Source: Neoarius graeffei (Eukaryota > Chordata > Actinopteri > Siluriformes > Ariidae). Taken from it: a DNA stretch of 64,000 nucleotides. The translations under genes and the position numbers were made by a program. The DNA is taken from positions 5,954,001 to 6,018,000 of the forward strand of contig NC_083587.1 of NCBI RefSeq assembly GCF_027579695.1, written 5' to 3'. This document shows positions 14,465 through 25,432 of this stretch, in pieces. Below the pieces are notes generated by a model. That model saw nothing but the letters and a program-made list of their open reading frames with translations, was not told where the DNA came from and did not search any database. Within the stretch, counting starts at the first letter, position 1, and each line of letters starts with the position of its first letter.

Positions 14465-14685
14465 TTTCTGCCTGATAATGAATTACTTTTGGTAAATTAA
14501 AAAATCTGATGTCTTTTGTTTCATTTAGAATGATTTACACATCCAAAAACACAGCAAAATCTTCCCATACTGATCAATAACAACTAACTCGTCTGAATGA
14601 AGCACTACAAGCATGCCTCCTGTCATGGCGGTGTAGTTACCATTGCTATGGGGGTCATGTAATGGTGCAAAGCCTCTACAGAAAT
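14465..14685 (-). repeat. Right arm of the 5.6-kb inverted repeat pair
   Basis: This is the reverse complement of the arm at 9119-9345. Read on the minus strand its inner half is again a decayed THAP-like opening (GTTTTTGGATGTGTAAATCA, then TTACCAAAAGTAA). The matching edges at 9119 and 14685 suggest the ends of one insertion of about 5.57 kb. Confidence 0.6.
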
Positions 14686-15085
14686 GTCCTTACTGTATTA
14701 TGCAAAGAATGCCACAGTGTGGTTTGTAGTAATAAAGCAACCACTTACTTGTCCCTGAATATGTTGAAATTTTTGAGCTGAAAGAGTTTAAGGAGTTAAA
14801 AATAAACAAAGATTCTTTCTATATGGCACGACTCTTGGAATTATTGAATTTAATACTAAAAATAATGTTATTGCTTATTAAATTGGTTGATAATATAAAT
14901 ACTGTATCACGTGCTCCTGAAATAAAGCAAATGTGTTCTAATTGATTTGTATAATGCTTGATGGGTTTGACGGACAATTGTATTAGCCAATTAACAACTT
15001 TGCTTGGTTCAGGCATGCTGCATGTGCGTGTTCAACTAACTTCTATCCAGTCAGCTAGTTATATTGCACTGAAGATATTATAAAA
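14686..15085. other. AT-rich intron segment, nothing recognised
   Basis: No credible ORF, repeat or regulatory signal was recognised between the inverted-repeat arm and the 5' region of the L2 LINE. Confidence 0.4.
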
Positions 15086-15385
15086 TGTTTTTTTTTGTCC
15101 CTCCCTCCTGTGTGTTTCTGTAATATGGGGAGGTCTGAAAGCATTGTCCTATATTGTGTGTTTGTTGTGATAGGGCATGTGTTTATTTTATTTATTTTTT
15201 ATTTTTTTGCTCCTCCTACTCAAGCGAGTAGGACGCTTTTTGCTTTGCTCCTGCCTGAACTCCTCTTTTCTGCTTTTTTCACTATTTCTCTATTTTTTCT
15301 TATTTGCTTTCTTTTTACTTACATTCAACAAGATAACCTAGAAGTTAGACAAAGCAACTGACACAGAAGACTGGATTATAGCAAA

Positions 15386-15861
15386 ATGGGGAAACCAAGG
15401 AACTCTAGTAACAAATGGACTGAGCTTGAAAAAAGAATTTCTAGCCTGGAATCTATGATTAATGCCCGTCTATTAAGGATTGAAGGGAGTCCAGCAGCCG
15501 ATACCGCTAAAGGGAATGCGGGGAATGTTCAGCATCTCAATGATGGGAACTTGGATGAATCGGTTGACTTCACAAAGCAAAATGTGAGTACTGATTGCTG
15601 GAAAAGACAAGGTGCTAGACCCAAAAACAAAAGGGCATTAACTTCAACTCCATTGCGGTCTGATGCTGTCAAACCTACAGTCTATGAATACCACCAGGCT
15701 GAAAACTACAGATATACACAGCCCATTACACTCCAGAACAGATTTCAGTGCCTTACAGACATGGAACCAGTAGTTCCTAGAAAGTGGCAGAATTTGAATA
15801 ACAAAAATAAAGCTCGCAGTAGAGGTAGAAAGCAGCCGCCAACACCTGTTAATCCTACAAC
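15386..15861 (+). pseudogene. L2-B ORF1, N-terminal part
   Basis: The ATG at 15386 opens a 159-codon segment: a short coiled coil (WTELEKRISSLESMINARLL, residues about 11-31), then a basic, polar linker rich in Lys, Gln and Asn. L2-type ORF1 proteins bind nucleic acid and join the retrotransposition particle. The frame is cut at 15861 by a hAT-like element that duplicated CCTACAAC. The reading frame on the far side of the insertion (17028 onward) is in phase with it, so this was one ORF before insertion. Confidence 0.75.
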
Positions 15862-17019
15862 TAGAGGTCTGCGCGGGTCGGATTTTTCAGTCCCGCTCCC
15901 GCCCGCGCCCGCATTGTGCAGTCCCACTCCCACCCGCGCCCGCAAAGAATTATGATTTTCAGTCCTGCTCCCGCCCGCGCCCACAAAAAAATTATGATTT
16001 TCAGTCCCGCTCCCGCCTGCCATATTTTGTCCCGCTCCCGCCCGCAAATCCCGCATGATGCAGACGTTCGCATTATTTCTCAAGAAAGTTCTTGTCTTGA
16101 CACAGCATGATAGTGCCCCGCCCCCTACTTTGAGTGAATTTCAGCATAGATATCTACAGCTCACGTTGTTATTATTTACCTTGTTTCAGAATTCAGTATG
16201 TACTGTCTCTAATAATAATAATTAGTGCTGTGAAACGATTAAAATATTTAACCGCCAATCACACATTTTTATCATATGAAAAACCATTGTAATTCTCTGA
16301 TCAGCATAAAAAAGTGAATGGGCTTGGTTTGTACTAATGGTGGTTTATTTTATTTTATTGCAAAGCACAGCTAGTAAGAGAAGTGAATTGATTTACTGCT
16401 TGAGTTAGTCTACAACTTTAGTCAGAGAGACATGCTACACAGTGACGGTAGGCTTGACTCAATGCTATCCCAGAAATCCTTCCTGTAATATGCAAATTTG
16501 GCCACCTCTGATTGGACAGCCAAATTTGCATATTACAGGAAGGATTTCTGGGATAGCATTGAGTCAAGCCTACCGTCACTGTGTAACATGTCTCTCTGAC
16601 TAAAGTTGTAGACTAACGCAAGCGTAAGTCACTTCACTCAGGGTTCTCTTGCTAGCTGGGTGTGAGCTGCGAGTCATTAGAGCGATCAATGGCAAATTTA
16701 AGATGCTATTCCTCTGGCAATTTAGGCATCTTAAAATGTTTTTATTAATGCCAAATAAAATATCCAGCACAAATTATATATGATAGACATAAATTAATAA
16801 TTTATACATTTTATTTCAAACACATTTTTAGTTAGCGGGACTGCAGCTTATCACGGCTCCCGCCCACGCCGCATATGTGCGCTCCCGCCCGCGCGTGCAT
16901 ATGTGCACTTCCGGTCCCGCCCGCGCCCGCAATGAGCTTTCAAAATTTGTCCCGCGCCGCACTGCTTTGCGGCGGGTCCTGCGAGTCCCGCGGGACTCCC
17001 GCGGGAGTGCAGGGCTCTA
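15862..17019. mobile_element. Non-autonomous hAT-like element (1158 bp, 8-bp TSD)
   Basis: The flanking direct repeat CCTACAAC (15854-15861 and 17020-17027) is exact and 8 bp long, as for hAT elements. The ends are TAGAGGTCTGCGCGGGTC and the complement TAGAGCCCTGCACTCCCGC. Subterminal CCCGCTCCCGCCCGCG motifs repeat about five times at the left (15890-16045) and again at the right (16855-16935), a likely transposase-binding array. No transposase is present. A large fold-back (16366-16660) is nested inside. Confidence 0.88.
16366..16660. repeat. Near-perfect fold-back (hairpin) nested in the hAT-like element
   Basis: The left arm, 16405-16505, and the right arm, 16519-16616, are almost exact complements around a loop of about 14-19 nt (CCACCTCTGATTGGACAG). 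Weaker pairing continues outward through CAGCTAGTAAGAG and CTCTTGCTAGCTG to about 16366 and 16660. There is no ORF. It may be a nested palindromic MITE or an inverted duplication. Confidence 0.85.
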
Positions 17020-17027
17020 CCTACAAC

Positions 17028-17628
17028 CCTTGTTGTGGGTGATTTCACTGTGGAAAATATTGGAGGAGAGTCCATGGTTGTGTGCTGTTTTCCTTACGCT
17101 TCCATCTCAGAGACTACAGACAACATTTCAAAAATGCTGTCAAACTACAAATCAATTAAACGCATTATTGTGCATGTTGGAGCAAATGATGTTTTCAGGG
17201 AACAGCTCACTGTGAGGAAATCTTTCAAAGACCTTTTTTCTGCCCTAAACGGACTTGGAATGCCTTTTTTTATCAGTGGTCCATTACCAGGATCTGTGAT
17301 CGGCAATTACGGGTTTTCCCGACTGCTCAGTCTCAGCACCTGGCTTGTAAAGACATGTTTTTCCTCTGGCATTAATTTTATTGACAACTTTAACCTTTTC
17401 TGGAAACGCAAAGCCTTTTTCAGCCCAAATAGCACAGAACTCAGCTGGACTGGTGCCAAAGTCTTGGCAGACCATTATCAACACTCTGTCCACCATTCCA
17501 TGCCGACCTTGGGTACACTTTCTGATAAGCGCTCTGTAGCTGCACTGAAAGGAGCTAACAACACTGATACAAACTCTGTTTGGGTACATCAACAAAAACT
17601 CAAAAACAGTACAGAAACACACTGTTGA
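17028..17628 (+). pseudogene. L2-B ORF1, esterase (SGNH-like) domain, catalytic residues lost
   Basis: This is the C-terminal domain of ORF1, a GDSL/SGNH-type esterase fold known from L2 and CR1 ORF1 proteins. The block I motif is VVGDFT, where family A at 33650 has VIGDSI, so the nucleophile Ser is Phe. Block III is intact (HVGANDVF, about 17170). The final Asp...His block is replaced by PNSTELSWTG. All three triad residues are therefore absent in this copy. It ends with a stop at 17626-17628. Confidence 0.75.
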
Positions 17629-17644
17629 GGTTCAAACTCAAGCA

Positions 17645-18274
17645 GTGAATCTGCAGGCAGAAAGAAGCGGGACTAACGCTCACTCTGATGGATTCAAGCA
17701 AAACTCGTCACCAACGAAGGCAACTAAGCCCCCAGCAACTACAGAGGATCATGCTGACTCATCTGCCCCCAATACAGTTCAGGAAAATGATCAGAGGGTG
17801 GATCTATCACCACACACATCCCTGTCACTTTCCAAGGCTAGCAACATGATATCTAAGCTAACGGGTAAGCTGGCAGAACTATCAGAAAGACAATCAGATA
17901 AACAAGCATCACCACAACCTCCTGAGAGTGGCAATAGGCAATCACCCACAACAGCAGTGGATGTAACCCCAAGCCCCTCTGTATCTCCTTCACCCCCCAG
18001 ACTGCGTTTTCCTGAGAAAATGGAGAGACTATTGTCTTTAAGCCGAGTGTCTTTGGCAAGCCCAAGAGGACACTCAAATCAAGTACCGTACACAGAGCTG
18101 TCTCATGGTCAGGCCTTGTGTACCCCAAAATCTCTAATGATATATCCAACTGCCACAGCACCCAAGAAACAGAGGGCACCCCCTCCCCCTGTGATTACAG
18201 ATAAGACTCAAGGACCATGTGCACAGCTACAGTTCACCAGCAGCAGTGAAGACCTTCATGTTGGAACGAACTGA
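17645..18274 (+). pseudogene. L2-B inter-domain/ORF2 N-terminal Ser/Pro-rich segment
   Basis: The 209-codon open frame is low in complexity, rich in Pro, Ser, Thr and Gln (SPSVSPSPPRLRFPEKMERL and similar), and has no recognised domain. It ends with a stop 70 bp before the open frame at 18341 that leads into the endonuclease. It may be the N-terminal extension of ORF2 separated by a nonsense mutation, or spacer coding of ORF1. Confidence 0.5.
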
Positions 18275-18340
18275 TATAATCTGGGTCCAGATGGTAGTTT
18301 TGAAAATAAGCTGGGACCCACGACGTACTTTTCTATTCCT

Positions 18341-21264
18341 GTGCTAACAAGGAGAGGCGTTCTTATTCATCCTATCAATGGGGTAAACTCGTCAAATCTC
18401 CTTCCAGTTCCAAAACAACCACAGAACGCTTCTGTGGAAATTATCCCCACATTCACTGTAAAACTAGCTCTTCAGAATGTAAGATCACTTAATAAGCCTT
18501 TTTTAATTAATGACTTCATCGGTACACACAAACTGGATTTTATGTTTCTTACTGAAACTTGGCTTGAACAATCAAGTAGCTCTATCACTCTTATTGAAGC
18601 AACTCCCCCACTCTTTGATTTCATGAGTGTTGGAAGAGCCAATAAACGGGGAGGAGGAATAGCAAATAGGGTATATACAAGGCATGTTTTCAGTACAAAC
18701 AGACAACTCTTGGTGATTTTACATCTTTTGAATACCTAAGTGCAATCCTAAAATGTTCTTCTAACATATTAGTGTTGACTATTTACAGATCACCAAGACT
18801 TTCTGCACCACTGTTCCTAGAGGAGTTTGGGGAACTGTTGTCAAATACTTGTTTAGAGTTTGACAATCTTATTATTTCTGGGGATTTTAATTTCCATGTT
18901 GATAATCCAGATAACACATATGCAAATGAATTTCTTACACTGATTGATGCCTTCAACCTAACACAACATGTACAAGGGCCAACACACTCCCATGGCCACA
19001 CCCTCGACCTTGTCATCACTAAGGGTCTTAATGTATCTACTAGTGTCATGGACCTGGGTATATCTGATCATTTCTGTGTTTTCTTTGATGTTTCCATTTC
19101 CCCTCACTTTCAAAACAAGTCTGTGACTGTAAAAAAGAGGGTAATTACCAATGGCACAGCAGCTCTTTTTGAGCAGGCACTCTCAGAACTCCCATGTCAA
19201 TCTTCAGATTGTGCAGATGATCTAATGGAAATTTTTAATTCAAGAATGAATCATATTATGGATGCTATTGCTCCTTTTAAAACCAAAAGAGTCATAGACA
19301 AAGGAAAAGCACCCTGGAAACTAAATCCAACAGTTAAAATGTTAAAGAGGGAATGTAGAAAGTCTGAAAGAAAATGGCATAAATCTAAACTCCAGATTCA
19401 TTATCAAATCTACAAAGGGATGTTATGTAAATACAACTTAGAAATTTCTAAAGCAAGACAGTCTTTTTTTGCTGACATTATTAATAGGAATATCAACAAT
19501 GCCCGTGTGCTATTTTCTACAGTTGAAAAGCTAACAAACCCATCAAAACAAATGCCTTCTGAATTTCTCTCAGTTAATACATGCAACGACTTTGCATCTT
19601 TTTTCAAAGGAAAGATTGATAAAATACATATGAATATAGCCACACAGGTGCAAACACTTCAAAATCTGGAACCATTGGATAACGAGAGAGGGGGTCGTAA
19701 TACAATGTCAACATTTAGTTTAATTGATGTTGAGACTCTGAGAAAAACAGTACAAAGTCTCAGCTCCTCCACATCTGAACTGGACATTTTACCTACAGTC
19801 TTTTTCAAATCTATTCTTCACCTAATATCAGACGAGGTACTTCAGATTATCAACACCTCCTTACGAACTGGCATGTTTCCCTCATCTCTGAAAAAAGCGG
19901 TTGTAAAACCCCTACTGAAAAAGAATAACCTGGATGTCTCAGTACTCAACAACTACAGGCCCATATCCAATTTGCCATTCGTTGGTAAAATAATTGAAAA
20001 AATTGTTTTTAATCAATTAACTGCCTTCCTGACATTAAACGGATGTTCTGATAAGTTTCAGTCAGGTTTTCGTGCCAATCATAGCACTGAAACAGCTCTT
20101 ACTAAAGTCATGAATGACCTACGTCTCAATTCTGATGCTGGTAAAACATCAGTCTTGGTGCTTTTAGACTTAAGTGCTGCATTTGACACGGTAGATCATT
20201 TCATACTGTTACATCGACTGGAGCATTGGGTTGGATTTACTGGTATAGTAATCAACTGGTTAAAATCCTACCTACAACAAAGATTTTTTTATGTGGCCAT
20301 TGGAGGCCACAGTTCATCACCTGTGTCCTTGAACTGTGGGGTTCCCCAGGGCTCAATCCTGGGACCATTACTATTCAACCTTTATATGCTCCCACTTGGA
20401 CAAATTATTAAGAATAACTCAAACTTCCATAGCTATGCAGATGACACTCAGCTTTACTTAGCTATGTCACCTAATGACTATGCCCCTCTTGAGTCTCTTC
20501 ATAGATGCATTGACCAAATTAACAAATGGATGTCTTACAATTTTCTTCAGCTGAACGCAGATAAAACTGAAGCAATTATATTTGGCAAAAAGGAGGAAAG
20601 GCTTAGGATTGCCACTGTTCTTGAAACTAAGGGGCTTAAAGCAAAGGATACTGTCAAAAACCTTGGTGTCCTTATTGACAGCGAACTTAACTTCAACAGT
20701 CATATGAAAGTGGTAAAAAAGTCTGCATTCTATCACCTAAAAAACATTTCTAAACTCAGGGGTCTCATGTCAAAACATGATCGAGAAAAACTTATTCATG
20801 CTTTCATCTCCAGTAGGGTTGATTACTGCAATAGCCTTTTCACAGGTCTTCCAAAAAAGACCATCAAAGAGCTTCAACTAATCCAAAATGCAGCAGCAAG
20901 GGTTCTTACAAGAATAAAAAGGGTAGTCCATATCACTCCAATCCTAAGGTCTCTGCACTAGCTCCCAGTGAGCTACAGAATTGACTTTAAAGCACTACTT
21001 CTTCTATTTAAAACATTAAATGGGATAGGACCCAGCTACCTACTGGATATGTTTCAATTATATGCACCAACTAGGTCTCTAAGATCACAAGAGAAAAACT
21101 TGCTAGTAATACCAGCTGTCAAAACGAAGTGTGGTGAAGCAGCCTTTAGTTGCTATGCTGCTAAGCTTTGGAACCAACTTCCAGATGATATCAAAAATGC
21201 TCCTACTGTTGTTAGTTTTAAATCCAGGCTCAAGACAAAGCTGTTTTCAGATGCTTTCACTTGA
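18341..21264 (+). pseudogene. L2-B ORF2: APE endonuclease and reverse transcriptase, broken
   Basis: The endonuclease begins at about 18460 (LQNVRSLNKPF, then FLTETWL) and continues after a frameshift at 18735-18772 with SGDFNFH, GHTLDLV and the SDHF motif. The RT follows: [15 protein letters not shown], motif [13 protein letters not shown] (about 20165), motif B GVPQGSILGPLL (about 20338), motif C YADDTQLY (about 20434). A TAG at 20959-20961 stands where family A has Trp. The thumb/C-terminal part continues 20968-21264, ending KTKLFSDAFT. Target-primed reverse transcription would need both domains, so the copy is inactive. Confidence 0.85.
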
Positions 21265-21885
21265 TTAATTTTTACCTAAGTAATTAATTTCCTTAAACAT
21301 AATTTCTTTTAATTTTGATTTTAATGATTTTACTTTATTTTAATTTCTTTTTAATCTTGGATTTTAATGACTTTACTTTTACTTTAATTCTTTGTTACTG
21401 TGATCCTCATAGATTTTGTCTGCGGGACGATTTTATTTGGTGATCCTTGTAGATTGTGTCTGCGGGACGATTTTTGGTGATCCTCGTGGAAGAGCCACGG
21501 GAAGAGCGCGCTTTATGTGATCCTCGTAGATTTTGTCTGCGGGACGATTTTTGATGATCCTCGTAGATTTTGTCTGCGGGACGATTTTATTTGGTGATCC
21601 TCGTAGATTTTGTCTGCGGGACGATTTTTGGTGATCCTCGTGGAAGAGCGCACTTTATGAGTTAAACCCATAATAATTAATCTCGAGGCTGATTCCTTTT
21701 TTGAACTTTATTTCATTTTATTATTTTATTTCTACTATTGTTTAATTCTTATTATTTTTCTTCCCCAATTATTTTATGTAATTTTATTTTCTATTGTTTA
21801 CTGTTCTGCTTTTACTTCTGTAAAGCACATTGAACTGCCACTGTGTATGAAATGTGCTATATAAATAAACTTGCCTTGCCTTTAT
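21265..21885 (+). repeat. L2-B 3' UTR with tandem minisatellite
   Basis: Between about 21398 and 21660 lie about seven units of 28-40 bp that begin TGATCCTCGTAGATTTTGTC and continue TGCGGGACGATTTT. Two of the units are replaced by a GTGGAAGAGC variant, giving a higher-order order of normal, normal, variant. The element ends at about 21885 with AATAAACTTGCCTTGCC. Confidence 0.85.
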
Positions 21886-23063
21886 TTACCCTGATTTTCT
21901 CCCTAATTTAGCCATGGCCAATTCCCACCCATCAGGCTACTCTTCCGTATCACACAACAACCCCCAACCAGGGAGGGCTAAGGCTACCATGTGCTTCCTC
22001 CGAGGCAAGTAACACCAGTTGACCACATCTTTTACTCATACAATGTCAGTGGGTGGCGTAACACACTCAGAGGAAAGCCCAATCCACTCACTTCCATATG
22101 AATGTGCATGAGCTCACAGACACCCGTGACTCACTGGTGTAATTAACAGAGGAGAAAGAGAGCATGTCACCCCTCCCTCCCAGAGAGCCTAGCCAATTTT
22201 TCTCTCTTGAGCTCCTGACCACAGATGACTCTGGCATCTTCAGGATTAGAATGTGGCAATCTCCCAAAGATAGGGAAGATGATGGGGAGGATATTTTTCT
22301 GCTGTGCCACTCAGGATCCACAGGGCATGCATTTTACGCTACTTCTGGTTAAATTGTGCATGATGAATAAAAATACAAAAGTATTTTGTGGTTTACTATA
22401 TATTCAGTTTCAAACAAGTAACCCTAGAAATGGGTTATGATTTTCAAATAGTCATTAAAACATTTAAAAAAAATCAATTAGTTTATGCGACAATCCTTTT
22501 TTTCTTGCTTTGAAAAAAAGAAGTTTCCCTGTGTTCGCTTGGTGCCCACTATCATCATGACCTTTTTGTTCCATTTGAGTTTTGGTTAAAGGCAGAACAT
22601 GATCCTCATCAGGAAATGGCTCGAAACACAAATACAATCAACGGTATTTCAGAATAACCACCACTGAGTTTATTCAGTATGTTGAATGAAAGACGTTTGG
22701 TTATTTTTCTTCTGTCATCAGTATTAAGTTGTACTCATGAGAAATGTCGATTAATTAGCACTCTTATGGAGAAAAGCCAGACTTTACAAAGGATTCGCAA
22801 TAGCAAGAGATGTAGTGGGCTGACTTCACGTGTCTCAGAGGAAGCCGACAGACTTCACCCTCTCTGGTTGGTCATTGTCATATGATAGACAAGTCCTACC
22901 TGGTTGGTGGAACTGGCCAAAATGAGTTCTCTGGGAGAGTGCTCTGGTTATTGTAGACTCCATTGTACAACAGTATTCATCCCAGAAACAATATTAGGCT
23001 AAGAAATAGGTCACTAGATGATGCAGAAAATAACCTCTATAATCTCTTAGACTATAGTAACAC
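21886..23063. other. Intron segment with degenerate repeats
   Basis: Positions 21895-22010 (CCATGGCCAATTCCCACCC, CTTCCTCCGAGGCAAG) and 22800-22920 resemble a dispersed fish repeat also seen reversed at 56450-56720. No gene or intact element is evident. Confidence 0.35.
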
Positions 23064-23242
23064 CTTTCTGTCTGGTTGTTCCTGTAGGTGCAGGACTGAG
23101 TTCTTTGGTGCCCTCCTCTTCATACCACACCAAGAGCTCCTGTCCTGGGTTAATGGGTCGACAGCAACGATACAGAATTCCCCCTCGATACTGAAATGCC
23201 ACAAGATTCTGTTCTTTATTATTATGGGCACAATTCACATAC
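23064..23242 (-). CDS. prdm9: PRDM9-like exon: C-terminal half of PR/SET domain
   Basis: On the minus strand the acceptor CATTCTTTTAG precedes GTATGTGAATTG. The exon encodes [20 protein letters not shown], then [20 protein letters not shown], the most conserved part of the PRDM9 SET domain. It binds S-adenosylmethionine and the H3 tail for H3K4/H3K36 trimethylation. The Tyr residues corresponding to mouse/human Tyr341 (ILYRCC) and Tyr357 (LVWY) are kept. The chosen donor is CAGAAAG followed by GTGTTA (phase 1), which matches the phase of the zinc-finger exon. The upstream junction AG|G rebuilds the Arg of the RYVNC motif. The donor choice is the least certain point. Confidence 0.85.
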
Positions 23243-23413
23243 CTAAAAGAATGAGGCAAGATTCCAGAAAAGGTAAAAATCAGATCAGCGTTACAAACTT
23301 AGAGAAAGCATGGCAGAGATACCAGTGACAGCAAGAAGATAAAGTTCTTCCAACAAATTATGAGCTGTAAAATCAAATCACTAAAAAGATCCAACAACTG
23401 GTGTATTTCTCAC

Positions 23414-23481
23414 CTCATCCAATTCACATGCATCTCTCTTTTGGTGTCGATGTATTTTTCACACTGCATGCTCCTGTATAT
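23414..23481 (-). CDS. prdm9: PRDM9-like exon: middle of PR/SET domain (68 bp)
   Basis: This small exon is too short for ORF calling. On the minus strand it has acceptor TTTCTACAG and donor GTGAGA. It encodes IYRSMQCEKYIDTKREMHVN followed by WM and two bases of Arg, equivalent to the PRDM9 stretch that ends NWM before RYVNC. It enters in phase 0, matching exon 55365-55636, and leaves in phase 2, matching exon 23064-23242, only 171 bp away. The stretch corresponds to a separate exon in mammalian PRDM9. Confidence 0.88.
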
Positions 23482-25190
23482 CTGTAGAAAAATACCACAT
23501 TTACATTTTCTTCACTAAATCAATCAATCAATCTCTTTAAATGAGGGATACAGAAATGAGAACGATGGCTCGTGCCAATATTACATTAAGGCTTATGAAG
23601 GTTGAATTAAAGGTTCTTGACTGTATCTTTAGAGTCACAAAACAGCTGACAAGCTTGGAGATGAATTTAGTAACTACAGGAAAATGCAGGCAAGGCTTTA
23701 TCAGAATTTAGGCAAAGGAAAGGTTTCTCATAAAAGGCTTTACATCTGACATGGCAAAGCTGCACTGTGAATCAGACCTCTCTGATAAATATCTGCCCAT
23801 TGTGTTTTGGTCTCTAAACAGACAGCTTAAAAAAAACAACAAAACAAAAAACAAAACAAACAAAACACAACTATAAAGTCAGTTCTGCCACTAAATTGGT
23901 TTTATAGAAAATATTTTTGTTTGTACAAGTAATCATTATTTGCCATAAATGTTCAGTAGTTAATGTTGGTTTAGTTCAGTATTGCAGTGTTAATTTTGAA
24001 TTTAAATAAATTTAAATTGAGACTTCATCTTGTACTGAAAATTGTAGTTTCATTTTAGTCTTTTTATTTTATTTATTAATTTTTTTGTTTCGTTTTCATC
24101 AAGATTTAAGAAGTGGAACTCAATTTTCATTTTAGTCTAATTCTAGTCAAAGTTTTAGTCATAATTTTCTCACACAGTTGCATGGTACTTGTAAAATGTT
24201 TTAAGAGGGGCTGTTGCAGGAGGGGTATTGTGGGATGACCCCCCAGTATGTGTCTGGTTTTTTTTTTGCTATGCAGGTTATATGGAGTTAGCCATGACTG
24301 TAATGGTGATGACCGCTATTTTCATATGAAGATGTTACTTTGTTCAGACCAATGCCATGTGTATCTGTGTCCTGATGCATATATCTGTTAGAATCTAGGA
24401 GCATTATGAAAGCCATGCAAGTAGGTGAGTGAGCCTACCAAACCAGATTCACTTCTTCCTAACTATGGTCAGTAACCTGAAAAAGAGGGAAGGCAACATA
24501 CTGGAATGAATTTTGCTAAAGGATATTTCTCCTGGCTGGAAAATTCCCTCAAGAAATACGTTAGGATGTCTGTATGGACAGACGAGCTATTTTGGCTCAT
24601 CTTTATTCGCCAGGGCATAATGACCAGAGATTTTGCTTTGCTGTCTTTTTACTGGCCCTCTCTGTGGGCTGGTCATTTCGGGTCCACATGACAGCATGCT
24701 GTGGGCATGTTCTCACTGGTCAAATCACAACCATGTTAGCTAATGCACATAAACATTCTAAACTAATGCAAAAGCAGTGCGCAGCAATGAAACAAAAGCC
24801 ATGGACAAAAAAAGGTCAAAAATTAAAGGAGGGGCCAAACAAATTTAGGAAAAAAGCAGGCATTAGGAGGCATAGGCTTTCAAATGTAAACAAGAGTGCT
24901 CTGAGAGCACAATATCCCCCACTGGCAACTATGTTATAACTCTGGTAAAATGCGATGGAATTGAATGAAATTGCAATATGCATATTACCGACATATACAA
25001 AGAATCCTGTCAAGTTCCATGAAATTCCTCCAAAAATTGAGAGAGGAGTTGATTTCAGAAGGTGAGTATCCTTCCCAGATGGAAGGATGGACATTGCCAT
25101 GACATAATCCCCCTTCAGGCATTTCGGACAGTGGGAGATTTATTTAAAAAATATATATATATATATCTATATCAACATACTGTTTGGGCA
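23482..25190. other. Intron 2 segment, no gene recognised
   Basis: AT-rich sequence with A-rich tracts (about 23830-23870). The open frame at 24574-24939 has no recognisable domain. Nothing else is supported. Together with the sequence to 55364 this forms the 31.9-kb intron between the first and second SET exons. Confidence 0.4.
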
Positions 25191-25194
25191 TCAG

Positions 25195-25432
25195 CATTTT
25201 CCTCCAGGTGCTCTGGTTTCCCCCCACAGTTCAAAGACATGCAGATTAGGTAAAATATCCAGCCACTGGGGTTGCACAAGCTAGTACATACTTAGTGCTG
25301 GTCCCAAGCCTGGCTAGTTTGGTGAGGATTGTGTCAAGAAGGGCATCCGGTGTAAAACCTATGCCAAATCAAATGTGCGGAACAGATCTGCTGTGGCCAC
25401 CCCTAATGGGAGCGGCTGAAAGAAAAAAGTAG
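25195..25432 (+). repeat. SINE-body fragment joined to RTE-type LINE 3' end
   Basis: Positions 25195-25255 carry TCCAGGTGCTCTGGTTTCCC from the SINE body. Positions 25262-25432 match, in plus orientation, the 3' terminal sequence of RTE-type fish LINEs (AGAAGGGCATCCGGTGTAAAA ... GCGGCTGAAAGAAAAAAG). The reverse of that tail opens the LINE at 29555. Confidence 0.6.

Larger units (their letters stand above)
15086..21885 (+). mobile_element. L2-like LINE, family B, near full length, split by a hAT-like element
   Basis: This is a two-ORF LINE. ORF1 lies at 15386-15861 and resumes at 17028-17628, ORF2 runs from about 17645/18341 to 21264, and the 3' UTR ends GCTATATAAATAAACTTGCC at about 21885. 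The esterase-bearing ORF1, the APE endonuclease and an RT with YADD place it in the L2/CR1 group. The 5' limit is not certain; the T-rich stretch at 15086-15385 is taken as 5' UTR. It is dead: a frameshift lies at about 18735-18770 and a stop at 20961. Confidence 0.85.

Noticed and set aside
15095-15361. Hydrophobic 88-codon frame that could be read as a membrane protein
   Set aside because: It arises from T-rich sequence (TTT codons) in the 5' region of the L2 LINE and has no match to known LINE proteins.
21398-21660. Regular 28-40-bp repeats resembling a CRISPR array
   Set aside because: Units are directly adjacent without unique spacers, in a LINE 3' UTR of a vertebrate genome; this is a minisatellite.
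24574-24939. 121-codon open frame on the plus strand
   Set aside because: No recognisable domain, no splice or promoter context, and the composition looks like chance in AT-rich intron DNA.
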